Assembly (NCBI GenBank): GCA_027575765.1
Contig: JANBPT010001112.1
Span: forward strand, 1 to 14,253
Direction: 5' to 3'
Source: Tieghemiomyces parasiticus
Taxonomy: Eukaryota > Kickxellomycota > Dimargaritomycetes > Dimargaritales > Dimargaritaceae
Length of the DNA stretch: 14,253 nucleotides
A program made the position numbers and the translations under genes. A model generated the notes under the pieces. The model was not told the DNA's origin. It saw nothing but the letters and a program-made list of their open reading frames with translations, and did no database searches. Below are positions 8,066 to 14,253 of this stretch, in pieces (position 1 is the stretch's first letter; the number at the start of each line of letters is the position of its first letter).

Positions 8066-8106
8066 CCAATCCCGCGGCGATTATCATTGGTATTGGTGCG
8101 ATAATC
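8066..8106. promoter_or_regulatory. Cluster of three CCAAT boxes flanked by facing GATA sites
   Basis: CCAAT on the + strand at 8066-8070 and two inverted CCAAT boxes in a tandem ATTGGT repeat at 8086-8090 and 8092-8096. The tandem is enclosed by TTATC (8081-8085, GATAA on the - strand) and GATAA (8100-8104). Both GATA sites fit the HGATAR consensus of fungal nitrogen-regulatory GATA factors. The flanks GATTATC and GATAATC are also exact inverted repeats around a 14-nt spacer. The density in 41 bp suggests a real binding region, 60-100 bp upstream of a TATA-like box at 8165. Factor identity is inferred from consensus only. Confidence 0.35.
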
Positions 8107-8164
8107 ATACGCTTCTGCTCGCTCTGGTGAATCACAGGAGTGCCAAGTGTAATCCCGTATATCC

Positions 8165-8173
8165 TATTTATAG
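8165..8173 (+). promoter_or_regulatory. TATA-like box in orphan promoter-like module
   Basis: TATTTATAG is followed after three bases by a (TC)7 tract at 8177-8190 and then by the Kozak-context ATG at 8219. The CCAAT/GATA cluster lies at a typical upstream distance. The order CCAAT, TATA, CT tract, ATG is that of a compact fungal promoter, yet no long gene follows. Confidence 0.35.
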
Positions 8174-8176
8174 TGA

Positions 8177-8190
8177 TCTCTCTCTCTCTC
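8177..8190 (+). repeat. (TC)7 dinucleotide repeat
   Basis: Seven uninterrupted TC units. CT blocks often mark the start-site region of fungal promoters, and GA/CT repeats can exclude nucleosomes. It could equally be a simple microsatellite. Confidence 0.9.
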
Positions 8191-8218
8191 ACCCGTCGGT
8201 TTCAGGTAGGGAGCTGCC

Positions 8219-8296
8219 ATGGTAGCGGCAGGGAAGGTTTCACAGTGGTTGAGACCCTGTCGATTGATTATTAAAACTATGTATCTTCGTATTTAA
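8219..8296 (+). CDS. Possible 25-codon small ORF behind a promoter-like module
   Basis: The ATG sits in GCCATGG, a strong eukaryotic start context, and the frame ends at TAA (8294-8296). The peptide is basic, with several Arg and Lys and a short hydrophobic patch (LII). It has no recognisable family and is too short for a convincing composition test. The reason to list it is its place directly downstream of CCAAT/GATA sites, a TATA-like box and a CT tract. It may be a genuine small peptide, an upstream ORF in a longer transcript, or chance. Confidence 0.15.
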   Translation: MVAAGKVSQWLRPCRLIIKTMYLRI

Positions 8297-8343
8297 TTTT
8301 GAGACGGATGCATGGGTCGCAGGGAGATCGAAGGTAGGGCCTT

Positions 8344-8353
8344 GTACGCGTAC
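8344..8353. promoter_or_regulatory. Perfect palindrome containing an ACGCGT (MCB-like) core
   Basis: GTACGCGTAC is fully self-complementary and contains ACGCGT, the core of the MluI cell-cycle box bound by fungal MBF complexes. Only one copy was noticed here, whereas functional MCB promoters usually carry several, so function is doubtful. Confidence 0.15.
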
Positions 8354-10181
8354 GGTAAACCGAAGGGACAGTGTGGTATAGGGCATACTTGTGCTTAAAA
8401 AACTTCACCCTATGTTAACTGTACGCATAGTCCTCGAGGTCTCAACGCACATGGAGTAGTCGATAGAAAATGGCAAACCGAAGGAGTCACTTCCAAGTGA
8501 ATTGCCCTTGCAATTATAGCCTAGATATAATGGGCTGGGAGAGATCCACCATATGCGGCTGGTAACTATATCCCAATGTCGTCGGTACCCATGATCTCCT
8601 GCCCTGTCATGCTAATTTGGGATCCTGACCCGTGTAAGTCCTGTGGTTAATCTGGCATCGGATAGCTTAATTGCGAGTGCCTTGTCAGCGCGACCTGGCC
8701 ATTTGGCCAGCATCTCGTTCGCAACGACAGGACATCCGTCGTTCTCGCCCTGCAAGATCCCTTTTCGTTGTTCAAAGGGCCCCTTGCCACCTGATTATCG
8801 TCTGCGTAACTTCGGCACTGGACAGGCTACGACATCAAGCAGGCCATGACGAATCCAACTCGATCCTCCCAATATTTTCTGACCCATTCGTGTTCGGCCC
8901 CTCTTACAATATCCCCCCTTTTTTTTTGAGCCACGGGCGGACCCGATATGCACTTGACTGCCATCAGTTGGCCTACGATCGACTCCACCCCCCGCCCTTC
9001 ATAACCACTGCCATAGTCCTCCCCCCTCCATTGGAGATGGCGAACCGGCCATCCCTAGTGCTCTCCCAGTAACGCAGACCCCGCCTCTCACACTCCTTCC
9101 CTGCATGGCCCCCGTTGGCCCCTGTGGTTTTTGGCGGGTTAGAGGGGCGAGGGGCTCTTATGGACTAGGGTTCAGCCTCCCTGGGTTTCCTGGTCTTTTT
9201 TTTTTCCACACCTGCTACAGGTAACCATATACACGCCCGTTTTAATAAACTATAATGTTATTCTAGCCCGTCCTTCCATTTGTATGTACGTGATCAGTGC
9301 CGCCACAGCCACCTTGCATCGCAATCCTGCATGCAGAATTCGATGCCTTCCTGCGCCCCACATTGCGATTCTGTCCCGTTTGGCCTCCGGATCTAACCGT
9401 TTTCGGATTAGTGAACGGCTTCCGAGTCTGCGCGACCAACTTGGCTTCATTCTCTGCAGGAGCGCCACCTTTCCCGTGTCTCCATCGTCACAGGCACGAT
9501 CGGTAGAAGGAATTGTAGAGGGCAGGTCTTTCGAGAAGCTACAAGACGCCACCAAAAATAAAACCAAAAATTTATATATCCACACATTAACACCCCGCCC
9601 CTCGGTTTTAGAAAGCTTGGGCCCCTGTGGTTACCCTATCACTGTGATGTCCTATAGCACGACCAGCCAACATGAACACCCAAATAACGGACGGCCTCCG
9701 TTCCATAATCCTTTGGTGCTATTCCTTCCTTCACGTATGTTCCTTCCTTTTACATCGTGTTTGAACCAACTGGATCCGGCGCTGGATGTAGGACTGCTCT
9801 AATATTCCATATTCTGCTCTTCACCCACTCATTCTGTTCTTGTTTCGCTCTTATTCCCTTTCAATTAGCTGCTCATCCCTAGCACTTAATCCCCCCCCCA
9901 TCACTACAGTGCACCGGAACACCCCGGTCCCGGGTCGCTCAACCTCCGGCTGCGTATACATTAACTCTAAGGTAAGCTCTTGGACCCCACCCCTGGCAAT
10001 TACTCATCTCTTCGACGCCCGCCGGCGGGCCCTTGCTGTCCCGGGATTGGCACCTACTTTTGACAGCCCACCGCATAGGGTATCTATGGTGTGGTTTTCG
10101 CCGTTGGCTTTAAGCCCGATCATCGGACGTTGTATCTGCGGATAACCTCCCGTAGACCATTCTCGTCGATCACAGCCGCTT

Positions 10182-10196
10182 GGCCGAGCTTCGGCC
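10182..10196. repeat. Short GC-rich hairpin
   Basis: GGCCGA and TCGGCC form a six-base stem around the three-base loop GCT, and TTCGGCC is repeated directly after it. No T-tract follows and the setting is eukaryotic, so it should not be read as a bacterial terminator. Confidence 0.3.
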
Positions 10197-10298
10197 TTCG
10201 GCCCGGTCTCTTAGTCGACTTGCTGATACTACCGCTAGTCCCCGTAGGACGTCTTTACTCACCCCTCACCGTCACTGTTCAGACCTGCTGGTTGTAAA

Positions 10299-10470
10299 GG
10301 GGGCGGGGATGGGTATGTCAGTAGAATGGCAGGGCGAATTTGATGCGGTACTTTGGCCAAAGATGGGACCAGCCCGTTATGGACAAAACGACGTGCAGAG
10401 CAACGAGTGATATGAGGCTGGTCATTTGTCAGGGGGGAGGTGAAGAATAAAGATGGGCAGGGAGGGGGGA
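10299..10470 (+). promoter_or_regulatory. G-rich purine patch with quadruplex potential
   Basis: G runs of 5, 4 and 3 occur at 10299-10303, 10305-10308 and 10311-10313. Runs of 6, 3, 3 and 6 occur at 10432-10437, 10455-10457, 10460-10462 and 10464-10469. This reverses the C/T bias of the rest of the upstream DNA. Four G-runs of at least three within 10432-10469 could form a quadruplex with one long loop. It lies 270-450 bp upstream of the PH-gene start. AATAAA at 10446-10451 falls inside it. Confidence 0.3.
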
Positions 10471-10488
10471 AGGTAGGATTTCCCGATG

Positions 10489-10743
10489 AAAGGAACTAGG
10501 TCAATCTTTTATCGGCTGAGAAAACCAAGGTGCCACGCCTCCATTCGTTTGTGACCCTTCTCCTCTTCTCACCTCCCAGCCCCTGTGTCAAACCACGCCT
10601 ACGACAGCCCGGTGCTCGGGCCAGCAGCCTATTAATACTCTCCTGCTTCCGCCCTGCGTCCGTGTTCGTGTCGAATTTTACCCATAATAATTGACCTGCC
10701 TACATATTCATTTCAATAATCCTAACTGTTTACTCTATTCACC
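10489..10743 (+). promoter_or_regulatory. Proximal promoter and ATG-free leader of the PH-domain gene
   Basis: No ATG occurs on the + strand between 10486 and the gene start at 10744, and the 10550-10580 segment is strongly C/T-rich. TATTAATA at 10630-10637 is the best TATA-like box, 107 bp before the ATG. A strong acceptor-like polypyrimidine tract ends in CAG at 10577-10579 and could pair with the GTAAGC donor at 9972 in a leader intron. In-frame TAA at 10723-10725 rules out a simple N-terminal extension of the frame. Confidence 0.45.
10630..10637 (+). promoter_or_regulatory. TATA-like box of the PH-domain gene
   Basis: TATTAATA sits in a C/T-rich setting. If used, transcription would begin roughly 30-80 bp downstream, giving a short leader before the ACC-ATG start. 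The consensus match is partial. Confidence 0.3.
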
Positions 10744-13700
10744 ATGCTCCGCCCACCACTCCCTGCCACGCTGGCGTTGTCCGTCCACAGTCCTCTGCAA
10801 CCCCTCGACTGGCCCATTATGGACTGCGCTGCCCCTCAGCATAATTTGGGCAGTACAGCCCCAGCCTCAATTACAACCTACAATATCCGCCCAATGAACC
10901 CCTGCGGTGAGGCCCACACCGCCCAGATCGCCGGAGGTATTCTAGCCGCTTGGCGGGCTCGGCCTGGTCGACTTAAGCTAGCGCGGAAACAGCCACTCGA
11001 ACAACTCATGGGCGACGCCACTCTCCTCGGTTCCTTTTCTTCCTCTACGCTTCCTACCACGGCGCTTCTCTCCTTCCAAGTCGACCCAGACTATACCACT
11101 TTCCCGAGCGGCTCTTTCCCGATCGAACGGCAGGTGTTGGCCATCCTTCCTACCATCCGCGCCGCGGAGGACCACATTGACAGTGACTCGGAAACTGACG
11201 ATGCAGCCACCCCTACCCTGCCGGTGCTGCGGACGCCTGCCGTGACGTGGTTTGCCGACCGCGGCATCCAGGTTCCCTCAGGCCAGTACTACCGCGGTAT
11301 GGTCCGGTGGTTCAACGGCCGTAAGGACGGCTGGCAGCCCCGGATGCTAGTCCTGCAAGGTGACCTCTTAGTGTGCCGTAACTCATCCGACCACGACCCC
11401 GCCGACGCCTCGACACCCAGCACCGCTAACCCTGTGCAAACCAAGGCTCCCACGTCAGGGGCGCCGTTCACACCGGTCACTGCCTTTCTCAAAATGTCGC
11501 GTCTGTCGACCCCCAAGGCCCCGGGGCCCGGACCGGTACCTTCCCTTTCGACAGCAGGTCCCCGCACTACCCCGTGGACGACAGCGACGGCGGGCAGCGA
11601 TATGGAGGGGCGCGGCAGCTATATAGCGGCGGACTCCCCCACGCCCGACTGGGTGGTCCATCTCACCATGATTAAGCGTCTCGTATACCACCCTCGTCAC
11701 CCTTCCCGCCCCACCGCCCGTTTCCCGACCCACCTCGATGATGGGGGGAAGCCCTTCGGTCGACGGGACGCCCTACCCTACGGCATTACCATCGAAACTA
11801 CTGACAACCGTAGCCTCTGCCTGGCCGTCGCTGAGGCCGACACCCAGCTACGGTGGGTCGCCGCCATTGTGCACCGCTGGGATGAATACTTTCGCCGCCG
11901 TCCTTGCTTCCCCACCCTCACCACGGGGGTGAAACACTCCACTTCCGGTCGCAGTTGCATTGATAGCAGCGACGACGACGAGGAGGAGGAGGAGGAGGAG
12001 AAGGAGAGTGAGGAGGAGGAAGATGATATAGCAGATGAAGTCGGACTCGCGGCTCCCCAAGCCGGAGGTGGTATGCTGGCCGGCCTGCCCGCTGTGGAAA
12101 TGGCCGAATCGGACCAAGACTTCGCGCCTGTGGCCTCCGCCGAAGCCCGACCCTTGACCTTCGCAGCGATGTGGCGTCTCATGGCCGTGGATGCCCTGCT
12201 GGCCGAAGACTCGGTGCGGATTGCGAACGCCTGCCCACTCAAGCGCCAGCCTCGGGTGGGCGACCTTGTTGCTCAGCCTCCGGCGAGCTCAGTAGCGACT
12301 GCCAATGATACTGACTCGCCGGGGGCTTCCCTTACCAATAAGGAAGACAGGCCCCACACTCTCCAGCTTTCGTCCCACTGTGAGCCTGATGATGCAACAC
12401 AAATCTACACCTCGCTTGGACTCTCTTCGCCTAATTTCTCGCTCAGTCTGGAATCCTACCCCAAGGGCCTTTTTACCCTTGGCGGCCGACGCGTGGCCAA
12501 GCATGTGCGTTTGGTTCATCGTCCTCCGGCGCCCGACGAGCATACGGTGGCTAGGGTAGAGATGATAGAAGAAGGTACCGATGGCACTCTGTACCCAACC
12601 CCCTTTACCACCACCACCACTGCCACCAGCGTTGCCCCATCCGAGGACCCGACCCATCTGGCCCCCACGGTATTACCTACTGTGCGGTCCCAGGCTCCCA
12701 GTCGTCACCCAGCTACTGGCACAGTCCCCGTCGAGCATCCATCCCCGCCGACCCTACACATCCCCACAAGGTTTCTCCGCGTCAAGCGTAATTTTTCCTT
12801 GCCGGGCAACCTCTCGCCGTTCGTTCCGCCTTATATCTACGGATGGAGCCCGGACGCGGCCCCGGGCTTACCGACTCCGGTCTCCCCGCCAGAATCCGGG
12901 CTGCGGGTCTTGCCGAATGTTACCACCGCCGCCGACCATTACCGCACAGGTATTCCTTCCCCACAGTCCAGTGAGACGTCAGCTACCGATGGAGACGTAC
13001 CACTCGCCCACTACCGTATCAACTACCACGGCAGTCACGGTCTGCCTGCGCTGCCAGCGGACACAAACCGCCTCGTTGAGTGGCAGCACGATGCCGTCTT
13101 GCAAACTCAGCACTTGGCTGACTACAACGGCCCAGCCCTCACTGTTCCTAGCAACCGTATAGAACGTAACGTCCGACCGAACTATCGCGAACTCGTGCCG
13201 GATTTCAAACAGGTCTACAAGCGGCCCACTGACACCGTCCTTACTGTGGATCCAGCCGCCCATCGCATGCACCTGCCACCTCCCCATACCACCCCTACCC
13301 TCCTCCAAGTCAAGGTGGCCGCATCGCCTTTCACCGCGGCGGGACAATCGGCGGGCGATCCGGGGTCCTCGTCTTTCTTTCCCTCTCCAGCTTCCGCTTC
13401 CTTTACCGGTTCACCCTTAGCTGGTGTATCGGGTGGGACGGGTGCTCCGCCGGGGACGCTCGGCACGATCGGCCGTCGCCCTTCGGCCCCACCGAGCCTC
13501 CCACTGTTGGTCAACCAGTCGGCTATGCCTACTAATTTAGCGGCCCGCCACCGCGAGGAACTGGCTCGCAGCATGGCGCCACGGTTGTGCGGACTTGTAG
13601 CTCATCTCCCAGGTACCCCTCACAACGGCAACCCCGGGTACGCTCCGCTGCCACCGGACCCGATGACGCTGGCAGCCACGCAGAGCGTTTTGAAACGCCG

Positions 13701-14253
13701 CGGACCCGTGGCCAAGAAACCCCTAGCGGTGAAGACCGGTGGGTATGGTGCCCCACCATCGCACCAATCTCAACAGCATTATCACTACTACCGCCAGGCC
13801 TCCTCACCCGGACAGGTCTCAACCACCCGTCATTACTCGCACCACCACCGCCAGCCTTCGTCCCCACGCGCCCTCGCCTCTCCCTGGACCAATGCCGGAG
13901 GATCCAAGCTGTCATCTCCCAGGGGTTTCGATCCTGACGGCCGCGAGGGTCCCGGGCCCTGCACCCCACCCCTCCCGATGGACAATCGCCACCGCCATTA
14001 CGGCTCAGTTGTGGCTCACGGCTCCCGGTTCCACAACACTCAGTCCGACGCCCGGGAGAGTCTACGTCGGGGTTCCACGACGGCACATCCATCCTATACC
14101 CCTGCTGTCCCTACCCAGAACCAGTATGTGGATCATCACTATCAAACGTACGGCCACCGTCAGCAGCAGCAGCCGCGGCGGCCGTCTGTGGCCTCCCCGC
14201 GGCTACGGGGCCGGGACCGTCCCTTGCCGCTTAGTCCCGCTCGCAGTAGTTTT
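10744..14253 (+). CDS. Large PH-domain protein, 3'-truncated by the window edge
   Basis: The frame stays open for 1170 codons and leaves the window without a stop, so the gene is incomplete at its 3' end. The start is the first ATG after in-frame TAA 10723 and sits in ACC-ATG. Residues 184-380 fit a pleckstrin-homology fold: an opening strand with R184-G185 and W189; WQPRMLVLQGDLLVC at 197-211; strands DWVVHL (302-307) and GITIET (347-352); and a closing helix with the near-invariant Trp W371, followed by VHRW (376-379). PH domains bind phosphoinositides or proteins at the cytosolic face of membranes. The basic PIP3-type signature is only partial (K194, R200; Q198 where Lys/Arg is usual). A low-complexity insert of about 89 residues (213-301) splits the domain. 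The rest looks disordered: an acidic run (410-428), Pro/Ser/Thr tracts, 14-3-3-like sites at S685 and S914, and a His/Tyr/Gln-rich end with Q4 at 1140-1143. The protein family is not recognised. Confidence 0.88.
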   Translation, partial: MLRPPLPATLALSVHSPLQPLDWPIMDCAAPQHNLGSTAPASITTYNIRPMNPCGEAHTAQIAGGILAAWRARPGRLKLARKQPLEQLMGDATLLGSFSSSTLPTTALLSFQVDPDYTTFPSGSFPIERQVLAILPTIRAAEDHIDSDSETDDAATPTLPVLRTPAVTWFADRGIQVPSGQYYRGMVRWFNGRKDGWQPRMLVLQGDLLVCRNSSDHDPADASTPSTANPVQTKAPTSGAPFTPVTAFLKMSRLSTPKAPGPGPVPSLSTAGPRTTPWTTATAGSDMEGRGSYIAADSPTPDWVVHLTMIKRLVYHPRHPSRPTARFPTHLDDGGKPFGRRDALPYGITIETTDNRSLCLAVAEADTQLRWVAAIVHRWDEYFRRRPCFPTLTTGVKHSTSGRSCIDSSDDDEEEEEEEKESEEEEDDIADEVGLAAPQAGGGMLAGLPAVEMAESDQDFAPVASAEARPLTFAAMWRLMAVDALLAEDSVRIANACPLKRQPRVGDLVAQPPASSVATANDTDSPGASLTNKEDRPHTLQLSSHCEPDDATQIYTSLGLSSPNFSLSLESYPKGLFTLGGRRVAKHVRLVHRPPAPDEHTVARVEMIEEGTDGTLYPTPFTTTTTATSVAPSEDPTHLAPTVLPTVRSQAPSRHPATGTVPVEHPSPPTLHIPTRFLRVKRNFSLPGNLSPFVPPYIYGWSPDAAPGLPTPVSPPESGLRVLPNVTTAADHYRTGIPSPQSSETSATDGDVPLAHYRINYHGSHGLPALPADTNRLVEWQHDAVLQTQHLADYNGPALTVPSNRIERNVRPNYRELVPDFKQVYKRPTDTVLTVDPAAHRMHLPPPHTTPTLLQVKVAASPFTAAGQSAGDPGSSSFFPSPASASFTGSPLAGVSGGTGAPPGTLGTIGRRPSAPPSLPLLVNQSAMPTNLAARHREELARSMAPRLCGLVAHLPGTPHNGNPGYAPLPPDPMTLAATQSVLKRRGPVAKKPLAVKTGGYGAPPSHQSQQHYHYYRQASSPGQVSTTRHYSHHHRQPSSPRALASPWTNAGGSKLSSPRGFDPDGREGPGPCTPPLPMDNRHRHYGSVVAHGSRFHNTQSDARESLRRGSTTAHPSYTPAVPTQNQYVDHHYQTYGHRQQQQPRRPSVASPRLRGRDRPLPLSPARSSF
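11980..12000 (+). repeat. (GAG)7 codon repeat in the PH gene
   Basis: Seven pure GAG codons follow three GAC codons and encode E413-E419. The acidic run continues to residue 428 with mixed codons (AAG, AGT, GAA, GAT). A pure trinucleotide tract is prone to length change, so this stretch is likely polymorphic. Frame is kept on both sides. Confidence 0.9.

Larger units (their letters stand above)
8297..10298. other. Long intergenic region, no recognised gene
   Basis: About 2 kb of mixed-composition DNA with pyrimidine-rich patches: C6T9 at 8913-8927, T10 at 9196-9205 and C9 at 9891-9899. Other items are a perfect palindrome GTACGCGTAC at 8344-8353, a 10-bp direct repeat AAACCGAAGG at 8357-8366 and 8475-8484, donor-like GTAAGT at 8634 and GTAAGC at 9972, AATAAA at 9244-9249 and 9557-9562, and a small hairpin at 10182-10196. 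Open frames here, the longest being 172 codons at 9284-9802, show no domain and overlap opposite-strand frames of similar quality. It may be transcribed as leader or non-coding RNA, but nothing proves it. Confidence 0.45.

Noticed and set aside
8357..8484. Direct repeat AAACCGAAGG, two copies 118 bp apart
   Set aside because: Only two 10-bp copies with unrelated flanks; too short to be a mobile element end or a CRISPR repeat.
8671..9072. 133-codon + frame
   Set aside because: It begins at a non-ATG codon, runs through homopolymer C/T tracts, and contains no motif.
9120..9205. Possible Pol III gene ending in the T10 run at 9196-9205
   Set aside because: The preceding bases contain no tRNA, 5S, U6 or SRP-like fold that I can recognise. 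T and C homopolymers are common in this intergenic region.
9284..9802. 172-codon ATG-initiated + frame
   Set aside because: No recognisable domain, signal or repeat. Its composition is unlike both real genes here, and opposite-strand frames of similar length overlap it. It is slightly longer than I would expect by chance, so RNA or homology evidence could revive it.
1..14253. A linked multi-gene system such as defence, secondary metabolism or a mobile element
   Set aside because: Only two long genes are supported, with 3.15 kb between them and no shared domain or catalytic partner. No transposase, integrase, terminal repeats or CRISPR array was found.

Overview
The window looks like a gene-poor stretch of a eukaryotic nuclear genome. 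It has two long genes on the + strand, no introns needed in either visible reading frame, long non-coding flanks, pyrimidine-rich upstream regions, Kozak-type start contexts, and no bacterial operon structure or Shine-Dalgarno pattern. Both predicted proteins are very long, GC-rich at third positions and rich in Ser/Pro/Thr/Arg low complexity. This fits a GC-rich microbial eukaryote. An early-diverging fungus (Zoopagomycota-like) is my best guess, but it is an inference from style only, and an oomycete or another protist is not excluded.

Layout. 1-1874: no supportable gene. 1875-2630: a pyrimidine-rich stretch with no ATG on the + strand, best read as the promoter and long 5' leader of the first gene. 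2631-7589: one uninterrupted 1652-codon gene for a six-transmembrane voltage-gated potassium channel. The channel core (about residues 657-898) sits between a roughly 640-residue disordered N-terminus and a roughly 750-residue C-terminus. The C-terminus carries a basic helix, an Asp/Glu run and a near-perfect 40-residue coiled coil. The core is clearly Kv-type, but it has a TTGFG filter, a charge ladder interrupted by Ser, PSI in place of the PVP bend, and a long turret.

7590-10743: about 3.15 kb without a recognisable protein gene. A promoter-like cluster lies at 8066-8221 (three CCAAT boxes, two facing GATA sites, a TATA-like box, (TC)7, then a Kozak-context ATG of a 25-codon ORF). There are also good splice-donor-like sites at 8634 and 9972, a G-rich purine patch at 10299-10470, and a TATA-like box at 10630. 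10744-14253: a second gene whose frame stays open for 1170 codons and leaves the window without a stop. It encodes a large, mostly disordered protein with one pleckstrin-homology (PH) domain split by a low-complexity insert of about 89 residues.

The two genes lie head to tail and look independently transcribed. The channel would act in a membrane. The PH protein could act at the membrane-cytosol interface as a scaffold, but nothing in the sequence links the two functionally. I see no CRISPR array, mobile element, tRNA or rRNA. The most interesting items are the unusual gating and permeation residues of the channel, its C-terminal assembly module, the 756-nt ATG-free leader with an overlapping mini-ORF at the start, and the orphan promoter-like cluster near 8.1 kb.
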